Notes: generated from the letters alone by a model not told the origin. Positions 1-8,315 are shown, numbered from the stretch's first letter. The stretch is DNA of 64,000 bases from Paenarthrobacter sp. JL.01a (GCF_025452095.1 NZ_CP104877.1:186001-250000); one strand, 5' to 3'. Numbers and translations are program-made.

Positions 1-14
1 GCTAGGATGGGGGA

Positions 15-524
15 GTGACTTCCTACTTCACCCTTCGCCCTGCCCGCACCAGCGACGTGGCGGCCATTAAAAGGCTGGTTGCTCCACTGGCGGAGGAGCG
101 GATTCTCATGGCGAAGGAGACGGTGGCCTACTACGAGAGCCTCCAGGAATTCCGGATCGCCGAATCCGACGCCGGCGAGGTTATCGGCTGCGGCGCACTG
201 CATGTGATGTGGGAAGACCTGGCCGAAATCCGCACGCTGGCGGCGGCAGACTCCTGGCGCGGACGCGGCGTCGGGCACACCCTGGTGGAAGATCTCCTGG
301 AAGAAGCACGTGCCCTGGGTGTGAGCCGGGTCTTCTGCCTGACCTTCGAGGTGGACTTCTTCAAGCGCCACGGATTCGAGGTCATGGCGGACCAGTCCGC
401 GGTGGATCCGCAGGTGTACTCGGAGTTGCTGCGCTCGCATGACGAGGGTGTGGCGGAGTTCCTGGACCTTGCCCGGGTCAAGCCCAACACCTTGGGCAAC
501 ACCCGCATGATCAAGCAGCTCTAG
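15..524 (+). CDS. argA: Amino-acid N-acetyltransferase (N-acetylglutamate synthase, short GNAT type)
   Basis: A 169-residue single-domain GNAT protein that probably transfers acetyl from acetyl-CoA to glutamate, the first step of arginine synthesis. The acetyl-CoA loop is visible at residues 82-90 (RGRGVGHTL), followed by the helix and the FFKRHGFE segment near residues 116-123 typical of GNAT C-termini. Length and sequence resemble the stand-alone actinobacterial ArgA rather than the kinase-fused enterobacterial form. The GTG at 15 is preceded by GGATGGGGGAG. No arginine genes are near, so the substrate rests on family resemblance; another GNAT specificity is possible. Confidence 0.8.
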   Translation: MTSYFTLRPARTSDVAAIKRLVAPLAEERILMAKETVAYYESLQEFRIAESDAGEVIGCGALHVMWEDLAEIRTLAAADSWRGRGVGHTLVEDLLEEARALGVSRVFCLTFEVDFFKRHGFEVMADQSAVDPQVYSELLRSHDEGVAEFLDLARVKPNTLGNTRMIKQL

Positions 525-574
525 GCCTTGACAACCGCCGCCCGATTATGGGTGATTTAAAACCTCTTCTCTTA

Positions 575-591
575 TATCCAGTTGATGGATA
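575..591. promoter_or_regulatory. Candidate operator, inverted repeat TATCC-N7-GGATA
   Basis: An AT-rich stretch ahead of the flavin oxidase gene contains TATCC and GGATA arms separated by seven bases, 58 bases before the ATG at 649. This is the only symmetric element seen in the 124-base gap, and the arms are short. It could be an operator for a distant regulator or chance. Confidence 0.3.
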
Positions 592-648
592 AACTGATCA
601 CGGCTTGCTGGGGAAGCTTCCACTACTCGGTCAATGTGAGAGAAGATC

Positions 649-2097
649 ATGCAGTCCCACGCGTCCATTTCAGATGTTTCAGAACTCCAACTCAGCGTGC
701 GCGGGCCAGTGTTCACGCCTGCCAATCCCGGCTTCGCCGCAGAAGTAGCGGCTTTCAATCTATCCACCCGGCACCAGCCGGACCTTGCCTTCGGCGCCCT
801 CGATGCGGAGGACGTCACGGCGGCGGTCCGTTGGGCTGCGGAACGTCGGATGCCTGTTTCCGTGCAATCCACGGGTCACGGTGCCACCAACGCCATTGAA
901 GGTGGCCTGCTCATCAGTACGCGCCGCATGCTGGAGCTCAGTATCGATCCCGTCGAGAAGACCGCCCGTGTCGGAGCGGGTGTCCGGTGGAGGGCAGTGG
1001 TGGACCACGCGGCCACCTTCGGTTTGATGGGCCTCTGCGGCTCAACTACCGACGTCGGCGTGGTGGGCTACACGCTTGGCGGCGGTTTGCCCATACTTGG
1101 CCGCAAGTACGGCTTCGCCTCGGACCATGTAATCGCCTTTGAACTCGTCACCGCCGACGGCACCCAGCGCCGGGTGAGCAAAGACGAGAACTCCGAATTG
1201 TTCTACCTCTTGCGGGGCGGAAAGGGGAACCTCGGCATCGTCACGGCCATGGAATTCCACCTGTTTCCCAGCTCGGACCTCTTCGCCGGCGGCCTCTACT
1301 ACGACGGCGAGCACGCCCCGGCCGTGCTCCAGCAGTTCAGCGAATGGGTGCCGGAGCTGCCCAAGGAGGCATCGGCGTCGTTGGCCTTCCTTCGCCTGCC
1401 GGACATGGACATCGTCCCCGAACCGCTGCGCGGAAGATTCGTAGTGCACCTGCGGTATGCCTACCAGGGCGACGCCGCGGTGGCCACCCAGCTGCTGGAG
1501 CCGATGCGCCGGAGTGCTCCCTTCATGATGGACGGAACCGGTCCCTTGGATTCCACCCAAATGGATATGGTGCATCAGGACCCTGATCAGCCCGTCCCCG
1601 TGCGGGAGCGGGGTTTCCTGCTGGATCGTCTGGACCAGGGGGCCAAGGACGCCATCCTTCGGCACTTCGGCCCTGGTGTCCCAAGCCCCGTGCTCATGGC
1701 GGAAATCCGGCTCCTTGGCGGGGCCCTGGCCACCTGCGCGGATGGCGAGGACATGGTGGGAGCGCGCGATGCTGCGTTCAGCTTCTTTATGGCCGGCATG
1801 GCCGTCCCGCCTGTGGCGGAGCTGCTTCCGGGGGTGTTCGACGCCGTTCGTGAGGACCTGCGCCCGGCCTCCAGCGGCGGAACTTTCGTCAACCTGCACG
1901 GACATTTTGTGGACGCCGAGGACAGGGAACGGCCGTGGGGGCCAAGCGTCCGTGAACGGCTCCGCAAGGCGAAGGCCGAAGTGGATCCGCAGAATATGTT
2001 CAGTTTTGGGCACGTCGTAGGGCTGCCGGTCATCGATCAGACCGTCCTGCTCGAAGACGTTGCCACCGCTGGCGGCGACGCCGTGCTGAACAGCTGA
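649..2097 (+). CDS. FAD-linked oxidoreductase, BBE-like (berberine-bridge/VAO superfamily)
   Basis: A 482-residue flavoprotein of the VAO/PCMH superfamily. The FAD-binding domain fills roughly residues 40-215. His77 in the STGHGA motif is the expected 8-alpha-linked flavin ligand, and the GYTLGGGLP loop follows at about 141-149. Cys130 lies upstream of the usual second-linkage position, so bicovalent flavin is doubtful. The C-terminal BBE motif is recognisable around residues 425-460 (FVNLHGHF, later DPQNMFSFGH). Members oxidise sugars, alcohols or alkaloid-like substrates; nothing here fixes the substrate. A small gene follows 14 bases downstream. Confidence 0.8.
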   Translation: MQSHASISDVSELQLSVRGPVFTPANPGFAAEVAAFNLSTRHQPDLAFGALDAEDVTAAVRWAAERRMPVSVQSTGHGATNAIEGGLLISTRRMLELSIDPVEKTARVGAGVRWRAVVDHAATFGLMGLCGSTTDVGVVGYTLGGGLPILGRKYGFASDHVIAFELVTADGTQRRVSKDENSELFYLLRGGKGNLGIVTAMEFHLFPSSDLFAGGLYYDGEHAPAVLQQFSEWVPELPKEASASLAFLRLPDMDIVPEPLRGRFVVHLRYAYQGDAAVATQLLEPMRRSAPFMMDGTGPLDSTQMDMVHQDPDQPVPVRERGFLLDRLDQGAKDAILRHFGPGVPSPVLMAEIRLLGGALATCADGEDMVGARDAAFSFFMAGMAVPPVAELLPGVFDAVREDLRPASSGGTFVNLHGHFVDAEDRERPWGPSVRERLRKAKAEVDPQNMFSFGHVVGLPVIDQTVLLEDVATAGGDAVLNS

Positions 2098-2111
2098 AGG
2101 GGATGCGGACA

Positions 2112-2300
2112 ATGGACCATAGGGTCACATTTCCCGATTTCTCGGCGTTCCAGATCGACCTCCCCAACGGGCCGTGGCCGCATGATGCTTCCTGGTCCGG
2201 CGACCGGCACAGCGACCCGGATCTCTACTCGGCTTTCTGGCCGGAGTTCCCGGTGCGGCAGGAGGCCAGTGAGGTGACGGAACCGTCCGGCGAGGAGTAG
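2112..2300 (+). CDS. Small hypothetical protein (62 aa)
   Basis: A 62-residue acidic, aromatic-rich frame (many W, F, P and D/E) with no recognised domain. The ATG at 2112 is chosen over the one at 2103 because AAGGGG at 2097-2102 gives proper spacing only for 2112. It follows the flavin oxidase so closely that the two are probably co-transcribed, and a strong hairpin at 2312 ends the unit. It has no signal peptide or membrane segment. Being short, it could be a chance frame. Confidence 0.45.
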   Translation: MDHRVTFPDFSAFQIDLPNGPWPHDASWSGDRHSDPDLYSAFWPEFPVRQEASEVTEPSGEE

Positions 2301-2311
2301 CCCGCAAGGCC

Positions 2312-2333
2312 TACCGGGGCCACGGCCCCGGTA
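2312..2333. terminator. Hairpin terminator before dhaK
   Basis: A perfect 10-bp stem (TACCGGGGCC and its complement) with a two-base loop sits between the small gene and dhaK. There is no clear T-run, as is common in high-GC actinobacteria. Confidence 0.6.
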
Positions 2334-2374
2334 GTAGGGTCAGAGCACCAGCCACACCACGCCAGGAGCATCCA

Positions 2375-3370
2375 ATGAAAAAGCTCATCAATGATCCGCG
2401 TGCCGTGGTGGACGAGTCCGTCGAAGGGTTCGGCATGGCGCATGCCGACATCGTGGACGTCCACCCCGAGCCGAAGTTCGTCGTCCGGAAAGGTGCACCG
2501 GTAAAGGGCAAGGTCGCCCTAGTTTCCGGCGGAGGCAGCGGCCACGAGCCCCTGCACGCGGGCTTCGTCGGGCTCGGCATGCTCGACGCCGCTGTCCCGG
2601 GTGCCGTCTTCACCTCGCCCACCCCTGACCAGATCATTCCGGCCACCGTCGCGGTCGACTCAGGCGCCGGCGTCGTCCATATCGTGAAGAACTACACCGG
2701 CGACGTCCTGAACTTCGAGACCGCGGCCGAGATGGCGCAGGCCGAGGGCGTTCACGTGCGTTCGGTCCTGGTCAACGACGACGTCGCCGTGGAGGACTCG
2801 CTGTACACGGCCGGGCGCCGTGGTGTTGGCGGAACCGTCTTGGTGGAGAAGATCGCAGGTGCTGCGGCGGAGCGCGGAGACGATCTTGACGCCGTCACGG
2901 CCATCGCCGAAAGGGTGGTGGCCAACGTGCGGACAATGGGCGTGGCCCTGTCCGGGTGCACCGTGCCGCACGCGGGAACACCGAGTTTCGAGCTCGCCGA
3001 CGACGAAATTGAGATCGGCATCGGAATCCACGGCGAGCCGGGCCGCCACAGGATCGCCATGGAAGGAGCCGACGCCATCACCGACCGGCTCCTGGAACCA
3101 GTGCTGGAGGACCTTGGCCTGAGTTCCAAGGTGCTGCTGTTCGTCAACGGAATGGGAGGGACTCCGCAGAGCGAGCTGTACATCGTGTACCGGCACGCCG
3201 CGCAGGTTCTTGCTGAACGTGGCGTCACGGTGGAGCGCTCCCTGGTGGGGAACTATGTGACGTCCCTGGAGATGCAGGGGTGCTCCGTGTCCGTGCTGCG
3301 CCTGGACGACGAGATGACAGGGCTCTGGGACGCTCCCGTCCACACTGCCGCGCTGCGATGGGGAGCCTGA
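2375..3370 (+). CDS. dhaK: Dihydroxyacetone kinase substrate-binding subunit DhaK
   Basis: The 331-residue DhaK subunit of the PTS-dependent dihydroxyacetone kinase, which binds dihydroxyacetone covalently for phosphorylation to DHAP. The [13 protein letters not shown] motif at 51-63 forms the substrate pocket, and His219 in GIHGEPG matches the histidine that forms the hemiaminal with substrate. Length matches the DhaK family. CAGGAG lies ahead of the ATG. It is first of a tight three-gene operon with dhaL two bases downstream and dhaM overlapping. The set feeds dihydroxyacetone or glycerol carbon into glycolysis in the cytoplasm. Confidence 0.95.
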   Translation: MKKLINDPRAVVDESVEGFGMAHADIVDVHPEPKFVVRKGAPVKGKVALVSGGGSGHEPLHAGFVGLGMLDAAVPGAVFTSPTPDQIIPATVAVDSGAGVVHIVKNYTGDVLNFETAAEMAQAEGVHVRSVLVNDDVAVEDSLYTAGRRGVGGTVLVEKIAGAAAERGDDLDAVTAIAERVVANVRTMGVALSGCTVPHAGTPSFELADDEIEIGIGIHGEPGRHRIAMEGADAITDRLLEPVLEDLGLSSKVLLFVNGMGGTPQSELYIVYRHAAQVLAERGVTVERSLVGNYVTSLEMQGCSVSVLRLDDEMTGLWDAPVHTAALRWGA

Positions 3371-3372
3371 GC

Positions 3373-4029
3373 ATGGGGCTGGACGTCAAGTGGGCGCAGG
3401 ATTGGCTGAGGCTGTCCGCCAAAGCGATGGCTGAGCACAGGGTCGAGCTGATTGAGCTGGACCGGGCCATCGGGGATTCCGACCACGGAGAGAACATGGA
3501 CCGCGGTTTCCAGGCGGTGCTGCAGAAGCTTGATGAAAGCCCGCCTGAAACCCCTGGTGCCGCGTTGAAGGCCGCCGCCATGGCGCTCATGTCCAAAGTG
3601 GGTGGAGCAGCCGGGCCGCTTTACGGAACGGCCTACCTGCGCGCGGCCACCTCGCTGGGCGACACGGTCGACGTCGACCCGGAGGCGCTCGCAGCGGCCC
3701 TCGCTGCAGCGCTGGACGGGGTTGTGGCGCGTGGAAAGGCCGAGCCTGGGGACAAGACAATGGTCGATGCGTGGACGCCGGCAGTCGAGGCTGCTGCGAA
3801 GGCGGCGGCCGACGGCGCAGAACCGTCGGCCGTGCTGGAAGCGGCCGCCAAGGCAGCGGAGGAAGGTGCCGGGGCGACGGATCCACTGGTGGCACGAAAG
3901 GGCCGGGCCAGCTACCTTGGCGACCGCAGCGCCGGCCACCGGGACCCCGGAGCGGCATCAACCGCGCTCCTGCTGCGGGCAGCTGCCGAGGCAGCCGCCG
4001 CATCCGGCAGTACGGGAGCGACCGGATGA
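3373..4029 (+). CDS. dhaL: Dihydroxyacetone kinase ADP-binding subunit DhaL
   Basis: A 218-residue DhaL subunit carrying the tightly bound ADP that is phosphorylated by DhaM and donates phosphate to substrate on DhaK. Asp30, Asp35 and Asp37 in DRAIGDSDHG are the Mg2+ ligands; the KTMVDAW and GHRDPGA nucleotide-site motifs are present. The ATG at 3373 has GGGGAG eight bases upstream; an in-frame ATG at 3358 would overlap dhaK and is less likely. The stop overlaps the dhaM start in an ATGA junction, implying translational coupling. Confidence 0.94.
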   Translation: MGLDVKWAQDWLRLSAKAMAEHRVELIELDRAIGDSDHGENMDRGFQAVLQKLDESPPETPGAALKAAAMALMSKVGGAAGPLYGTAYLRAATSLGDTVDVDPEALAAALAAALDGVVARGKAEPGDKTMVDAWTPAVEAAAKAAADGAEPSAVLEAAAKAAEEGAGATDPLVARKGRASYLGDRSAGHRDPGAASTALLLRAAAEAAAASGSTGATG

Positions 4030-4724
4030 CGGTTGGGATTGTGGTGGTGTCGCACAGCAGCAAGATCGCTGAAGGAGCCGTTGAACTCGCCGCCCAGATG
4101 GCGCCCGACGTCGGATTGGTCGCCGCCGGGGGCACTGACGACGGCCGGATCGGGACCAGCCTGGAGAAGGTGCTGGCCGCCGTCGAGCAGTCCCTGGTGG
4201 ATTCCGGTGGCGACGGCGTTGTTGTGCTGACCGACCTTGGCTCGGCAGTAATGACGGCTGAATCCGCGATGGAATTCGCCAGCAATCCGGACGCCGTGCG
4301 ACTGGCCGACGCGCCATTGGTGGAGGGGCTCGTCGCGGCGGCTGTGTCCGCGCAAGGGGGAGCCGGCGTCGAGGATGTCCGCAAGGCGGCCGAGGCGGCC
4401 GGCTCAACCAAGGACTCCGAATCGGCCAAGCGTACTGACCTGCCCGATCCGTATGGACAGGATGAGCCGGACGCGAGCGGAGACTTCGAACTCATCAACC
4501 CCATGGGGATGCACGCACGGCCAGCGGCAAAGATCGCCGGTGGCCTGTCCGGGCTGGACGCTGAGGTGACGGTGAACGGCGTCGACGGCATGTCCATCAT
4601 GGCGCTCATGGCGCTCGCCGCCGGGCAGGGCTCCAGCCTCCATGTCGAAGCCCGGGGCAAGGACGCGTCCAAGGCCGTTGAGTACGTGGGCCGCTTGGTC
4701 AAGGAGGGTTTCGGTGAGCTTTAG
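4026..4724 (+). CDS. dhaM: Phosphoryl carrier DhaM with EIIA-mannose and HPr-like domains
   Basis: A 232-residue two-domain phosphoryl carrier that re-phosphorylates ADP on DhaL. Residues 1-125 form the EIIA-mannose-type domain with phospho-acceptor His10 in VVSHSSK. After an acidic linker at about 128-152, residues 153-232 form an HPr-like domain with His163 in the classic GMHARPA motif. There is no PEP-utilising enzyme I domain, unlike the longer E. coli DhaM, so it must take phosphate from a general enzyme I encoded elsewhere. It starts inside the last codons of dhaL. Confidence 0.92.
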   Translation: MTVGIVVVSHSSKIAEGAVELAAQMAPDVGLVAAGGTDDGRIGTSLEKVLAAVEQSLVDSGGDGVVVLTDLGSAVMTAESAMEFASNPDAVRLADAPLVEGLVAAAVSAQGGAGVEDVRKAAEAAGSTKDSESAKRTDLPDPYGQDEPDASGDFELINPMGMHARPAAKIAGGLSGLDAEVTVNGVDGMSIMALMALAAGQGSSLHVEARGKDASKAVEYVGRLVKEGFGEL

Positions 4725-4748
4725 TTCCAGCGGATTTTGGCCGAAATA

Positions 4749-4778
4749 TTGCTAAGTACACTGATTAGTGATGTTGTA
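4749..4778 (+). promoter_or_regulatory. Possible promoter region of csbD
   Basis: The 89-base gap before csbD is unusually AT-rich. It contains TTGCTA at 4749 and, about 17 bases on, TGTTGT; the stretch between also has CTAA/TTAG symmetry. No convincing stress-sigma promoter can be defined by eye. Confidence 0.25.
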
Positions 4779-4813
4779 GAGGTACAAGGTTCCTACGACG
4801 AAAGAGGTGCGAC

Positions 4814-4990
4814 ATGGGTGCTGACGACAAGTTGGAGAACACCGGCGAGAAGCTTGGCGGCAAGGCCAAGGAAGCTGCAGGCAAGCTGACGGACGACAAG
4901 GGCCTCGAAGCCGAAGGCAAAGGCGACCAGGTCAAGGCTGACCTGAAGAACGCCGGCGAAAAGGTGAAGGACGCCTTCAAGAAGGATTAG
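4814..4990 (+). CDS. CsbD family stress-response protein (58 aa)
   Basis: A complete 58-codon gene. The product is hydrophilic, lysine- and acid-rich, with the CsbD pattern of repeated K-A/G-K segments (ENTGEKLGGKAKEAAGK, then GKGDQVKADLKNAGEKVKDAF). CsbD proteins are small, probably largely helical or disordered, and usually belong to the general stress response; their biochemical role is not known. AAAGAGGTGC precedes the ATG, and a strong hairpin follows the stop within eight bases, so it is a single-gene unit. It is easily missed by length cutoffs. Confidence 0.85.
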   Translation: MGADDKLENTGEKLGGKAKEAAGKLTDDKGLEAEGKGDQVKADLKNAGEKVKDAFKKD

Positions 4991-4997
4991 GAATGTG

Positions 4998-5029
4998 GAC
5001 AGGGCCGCTGCGCTTGCAGCGGCCCTGTC
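4998..5029 (+). terminator. Strong intrinsic hairpin after csbD
   Basis: A perfect 14-bp GC-rich stem with a four-base GCTT loop begins eight bases after the csbD stop. It is one of the strongest hairpins in the window. Confidence 0.75.
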
Positions 5030-5093
5030 GCGTTGTATGAACTTCTTGTGCGAAGCGCCGCTCCAGCGGTGCGCTGATTGATGGAGGATCGTC

Positions 5094-5354
5094 GTGAACA
5101 TAGTGGTAAAGCTGTTTGGACTCGCCGTGAGCCTGGGTGCCGGTGCGCTCGCCAACAAAACGCTGGAGGGGCTCTGGGAGAAGAAAACCGGCAAGCCCGC
5201 ACCCAAGGACGGCACGGACCTCGATGACTCCCTGCCAGGTGTCCTGGTGTTCGCCGTCGTGTCCGCAGCTGTCGGCGCAGTGGTTCACGTACTCACCCAG
5301 CGGGGCACCAAGAGTGCCCTGGCCCGCATGCAAAAGACGGCTGACGAGGTCTGA
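5094..5354 (+). CDS. DUF4235 domain small membrane protein
   Basis: An 86-residue actinobacterial DUF4235 protein. An N-terminal hydrophobic segment (about residues 3-20, with GAGALANKTLEGLWEK) and a second one at about 48-68 (LPGVLVFAVVSAAVGAVVHVL) predict two membrane spans. The C-terminus is basic. Function is unknown; these proteins often sit near stress genes, as here beside csbD. The GTG start at 5094 has GGAGG at the right distance. The next VOC gene starts four bases after the stop, so the two are co-transcribed. Confidence 0.8.
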   Translation: MNIVVKLFGLAVSLGAGALANKTLEGLWEKKTGKPAPKDGTDLDDSLPGVLVFAVVSAAVGAVVHVLTQRGTKSALARMQKTADEV

Positions 5355-5357
5355 ACC

Positions 5358-5717
5358 ATGGCTATAGCCAAATTCCCCAACGTTGTTCTTGATTGCCCCG
5401 ACGCGGCCGCATTGGCCGCCTTCTACGGCGAGCTTTTCGGCTGGGAAGTCAAAGGCAAGGAAGACTGGTACGAGATCCGCCCCAGTGACGGCAGCAACTG
5501 CATCTCCTTCCAGCAGGTGGAGGTTTACCAGGCTCCTGTATGGCCCGGGCAGACCATCCCGCAGCAAATGCACCTGGACATGGTGGTGGAGGACCTGGAC
5601 AAGGGCGAGGAGCCTGTGCTGGCCCTTGGCGCGACCAAGGCGGACCACCAGCCGGGCGAAACATTCCGGGTTTTCCTTGACCCGGCCGGCCACCCCTTCT
5701 GCCTCTGCCTCAGCTAG
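5358..5717 (+). CDS. VOC family protein (glyoxalase-like)
   Basis: A 119-residue single-module vicinal oxygen chelate protein with the expected beta-alpha-beta-beta-beta repeats: residues 1-55 (NVVLDCPDAAALAAFYGELFGW) and 70-119 (HLDMVVEDLDKG, DPAGHPFCLC). The fold usually acts as a dimer; members include glyoxalases, dioxygenases and antibiotic-binding proteins. Metal ligands cannot be assigned with confidence, and substrate is unknown. It is closely coupled to the DUF4235 gene. Confidence 0.8.
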   Translation: MAIAKFPNVVLDCPDAAALAAFYGELFGWEVKGKEDWYEIRPSDGSNCISFQQVEVYQAPVWPGQTIPQQMHLDMVVEDLDKGEEPVLALGATKADHQPGETFRVFLDPAGHPFCLCLS

Positions 5718-5723
5718 CCGCTT

Positions 5724-5737
5724 GGGCCGGCCGGCCC
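5724..5737. terminator. GC palindrome between convergent VOC genes
   Basis: A 14-base palindrome GGGCCGGCCGGCCC lies in the 31-base gap between two convergent genes and may terminate both. A direct repeat CGCTTGGGCCGG overlaps it. Confidence 0.4.
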
Positions 5738-5748
5738 GCTTGGGCCGG

Positions 5749-6261
5749 TCAGCCCTGCTGGGCTGCCCACTCTTCCACCCGGCGGTTGCTTTCTTCCTCG
5801 GAAAGGTCTTCAACCCGGGTCATGATGGACCAGCGAACGCCGAAGGGATCGCGGATGCTGGCGTAGCGGTCACCTGAAACAAAGGTGGTCAGCGGCTCGC
5901 GGACAGTGGCGCCGGCTTGCTCCGCCTTTCGGACCAGACCATCCGCGTCCGCGCAGTACAGGCCCATGGTGTAGCAGTCGTCCTCACCGTCCGGTGCCGG
6001 TACCAGGTGATACTCCGGGTTCGGCTCGCCGAGCTGGAGGTGGCCGTTTCCGAAGTCCAGTTCCGCGTGCACCACCACTCCGCCCATGTCGGTCTGGCCC
6101 ACCACGCGGGCTCCGAAGACGTCGCGGTAGAACGCAATGGCTTCCCGGGCGTTGGGCACGGCCAGGAAGGGCGTGAGGCTGGTCAGCCCGTTGGGGACGC
6201 CGCGGGTGGTGTACTGCCCATCGGCTGCCGTGGTTGATTCTGTGCTTGTAGTATCGGTCAT
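5749..6261 (-). CDS. VOC family protein (PhnB-like, glyoxalase/bleomycin-resistance fold)
   Basis: A 170-residue PhnB-type VOC protein. After a disordered 25-residue N-terminus, TPFLAVPNAREAIAFYRDVFGA (about 30-50) and DPFGVRWSI (about 141-149) are hallmarks of the family. Function is not established for most members. It diverges from the AraC regulator across a 65-base gap, so the regulator may control it. Confidence 0.8.
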   Translation of the reverse strand: MTDTTSTESTTAADGQYTTRGVPNGLTSLTPFLAVPNAREAIAFYRDVFGARVVGQTDMGGVVVHAELDFGNGHLQLGEPNPEYHLVPAPDGEDDCYTMGLYCADADGLVRKAEQAGATVREPLTTFVSGDRYASIRDPFGVRWSIMTRVEDLSEEESNRRVEEWAAQQG

Positions 6262-6326
6262 GGCTACGACGCTACGCTCCGGCCGCGCAGGGGCGCTTGC
6301 AGATTCGCGACAGGTTTGGAGGTCCG

Positions 6327-7130
6327 TTGGAGAGCTCCTTCAAGGGCATCCTGTATCCGGCGCGGCTGCCCACTTTCCATCGGCTGCCCGCCCCGGACGC
6401 CGTCGCGGAGCTCGTGGAATGGTTCTGGATTCCCGAATGGGACATCGAGCCTGGCCGCTCTTCCCGGCAACATGTGATCGCCTACCCTGCCTCCAACCTG
6501 GTGGTCCAAGGTGGTGGCGTCGCGTTTTCCGGCCCAACCACCCGTGCCGGTTTCCGCGACCTCAGCGGCAAAGGTTGGGCCGTGGGCGCCCTGCTCCGGC
6601 CCGCCGCGGTGCCCCTGTTCACGGATGACCCCGAGGCCTTGCGCGACCAGGAAGTCGCCTTACCGCTGGATGGCCTTCACGCCGCGGTTGCTGCCGCCAT
6701 GGACCTGCTTCCCGACGCGGCAACGCCCGTCGGCGGCGCCCGCCGGGAGCGTGCAGTGGCCGCCTTTGCTGCGTGGCTGGCTTCCAGGGATGTTGTTCCC
6801 ACAGAAGAGGCGCTGCTCGCCAACCGCATGGTGGATGTGATCGCTTCCGACCCCGACGTACTCCTGCTTGAGGATGCCGCACGGCGCTTGGCGGTATCGC
6901 CCAGGACCCTGCAACGGATTGCGAAGAAGTACGTCGGGCTCAGCCCTTCTGCCCTCATCCGGCGTCGAAGGCTGCAGGACGCCGCCGAGCGCGCAAGGTC
7001 CGATCCAACAGCGGACCTTGCGGCGATCGCCGTCGAACTTGGCTACGCGGACCACGCGCACCTGACGAACGACTTCCGGAAGTACCTGGGCTTTACGCCG
7101 AGTACGTATCGGAGGATTGTTGATGGCTAG
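6327..7130 (+). CDS. AraC family transcriptional regulator
   Basis: A 267-residue regulator. The N-terminal half (to about residue 160) has the DUF6597-like pattern with ELVEWFWIPEWD; the C-terminal third holds the two AraC helix-turn-helix units, with LLLEDAARRLAVSPRTLQR near 185-203 and IAVELGYADHAHLTNDFRK near 233-251. The TTG at 6327 is chosen because TTTGGAGG lies just upstream and homologues begin near MESSFKG; a TTG at 6297 is in frame but lacks a ribosome site. It is divergent to the PhnB-like gene. Confidence 0.85.
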   Translation: MESSFKGILYPARLPTFHRLPAPDAVAELVEWFWIPEWDIEPGRSSRQHVIAYPASNLVVQGGGVAFSGPTTRAGFRDLSGKGWAVGALLRPAAVPLFTDDPEALRDQEVALPLDGLHAAVAAAMDLLPDAATPVGGARRERAVAAFAAWLASRDVVPTEEALLANRMVDVIASDPDVLLLEDAARRLAVSPRTLQRIAKKYVGLSPSALIRRRRLQDAAERARSDPTADLAAIAVELGYADHAHLTNDFRKYLGFTPSTYRRIVDG

Positions 7131-7567
7131 CGGATCTCTTCGGGTTCGCCGGAGTCGGGTTCGCTGAAGTGCCTGCCGAAGGCGGTGTCTGACGCCGGTG
7201 TCCTTCGGATCGTTACGCTGCGCCTGTCCGAACGACTGAAGGAATGCCTTGCACGCTCCATAGATTGCCTGGAGCGGCGCAGGAGTGCGGGCAATGACTG
7301 ACGAGGTTAACAGGATCCGGCCTGCATTCCGCGCCACCATGTCCCTGGCGACACACTTGGCGATGCTGATCGTGGACGCGACGTTAAGGATCAATGATCC
7401 ACAGTTCCTGCGCCAGGTCCGTCTCGATGAACGGGCCACCCACTCCAATGTCCGACCATGACGGTATCGAAGCCGTTGCTAAGGAATTGCCGGGCCAACT
7501 CGTAGCCGATGCCGGAGGAGGCGCCGGTGACGAGGGCGACAGGGTGGCTGTTGGATGCCGCGACCAA
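7127..7567 (-). pseudogene. Decayed short-chain dehydrogenase/reductase
   Basis: Three SDR pieces can be read in different minus-strand frames. Near 7567-7455 there is an N-terminal NAD(P) fold with VALVTGASSGIG. Near 7450-7385 comes a GGPFIETDLAQELW piece, and near 7390-7200 the catalytic region with ILLTSS and the YGACK active-site segment. About 50-60 residues between the first two pieces are missing and at least two frame changes are needed to join them. The remnant ends in its own stop at 7127-7129. It lies directly downstream of tetR and was probably that regulator's co-transcribed target. Confidence 0.7.
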
Positions 7568-7578
7568 CAGCTGACTTA

Positions 7579-8253
7579 CTATGTACCTCCAGGGGCAGAA
7601 CGGTCTTGAAACTCGACCGCCAAAATCGCCCGGGACAGAGTGACCGCACGGTCCGCCAACACCTCAAGTTCGGTGTCGGTGCAATCAGTGGGAGCCCAGC
7701 GCGTAGCTCCCTCGAGGAGCGTGACCACCACCCTCACATGCTCCGCCGGCTCCGGGCACCCCATGTCACGCGCGGCTGCCTCATACATTTGCTCGTGTAG
7801 TGCCACCCAATCGTCCACCTGTGCCCGTAGATCCTTGGGCAGCACCTCTGCCATCCTGTCTGTGGCGACGAGCAAATCCCAGAGGTTGCTTTCGGGAAGC
7901 CGCACCTGGCGTGTGAAGTGAAGCCTGACCATCGCATCCCAGAACTCTTCCGCATTGCGCGCCGGTGCAACGGCTTCGAGCAGGGCGACGCCGAACCTGT
8001 GGAAGTGCCAGCGCAGGGATTCGGCGACGATTTCGTCCCGGCCATCGGGGAAGTGGGAGTAGAGGCTGGGAGGCTTGATATTTACGGCATTCGCAATGGT
8101 CCGCATCGAGACGGAGTTGAAACCGTTGGCAATGGCGAGCTGCAGGAAGGCCTCAAGGATGTTCTGGCGGCCAGCCTTCTGGCCTGTCCAATTCCATTCC
8201 TCCAGCCGCGATTCGAAGGCCTGGGTGGCAGCTTCATAGGACGTCACGCTCAT
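7579..8253 (-). CDS. TetR/AcrR family transcriptional regulator
   Basis: A 224-residue TetR repressor. The DNA-binding domain covers about 28-75 with the recognition helix in NAVNIKPPSLYSHF. The remainder is the helical ligand-binding domain. It is clearly paralogous to the regulator at 37602-38267: both share NG(F/Y)NSVSMRT, PSLYS-F, and HEQMY(E/A)AA. Two copies of CTAAC-N4-GTTAG stand just upstream, the same operator found before the paralogue, so autoregulation is likely. Its downstream partner is a broken SDR gene. Confidence 0.9.
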   Translation of the reverse strand: MSVTSYEAATQAFESRLEEWNWTGQKAGRQNILEAFLQLAIANGFNSVSMRTIANAVNIKPPSLYSHFPDGRDEIVAESLRWHFHRFGVALLEAVAPARNAEEFWDAMVRLHFTRQVRLPESNLWDLLVATDRMAEVLPKDLRAQVDDWVALHEQMYEAAARDMGCPEPAEHVRVVVTLLEGATRWAPTDCTDTELEVLADRAVTLSRAILAVEFQDRSAPGGT

Positions 8254-8263
8254 AATCGGTCAT

Positions 8264-8279
8264 CCTAACAGTCGTTAGG
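8264..8279. promoter_or_regulatory. TetR-type operator 1 (CCTAAC-AGTC-GTTAGG)
   Basis: A 16-base inverted repeat with six-base arms lies 11 bases upstream of the tetR start codon. The core CTAAC-N4-GTTAG recurs at 8302 and 37553. Confidence 0.75.
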
Positions 8280-8301
8280 TAAATGGAAGCCGAAGTCTTC
8301 C

Positions 8302-8315
8302 CTAACGTCTGTTAG
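8302..8315. promoter_or_regulatory. TetR-type operator 2 (CTAAC-GTCT-GTTAG)
   Basis: A second copy of the same inverted repeat, 37 bases from the first, on the side facing the truncated flavoprotein. It is followed by TTAGG, as in the third copy at 37553, which is followed by TTAG. Paired operators would allow control of both directions. Confidence 0.72.
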
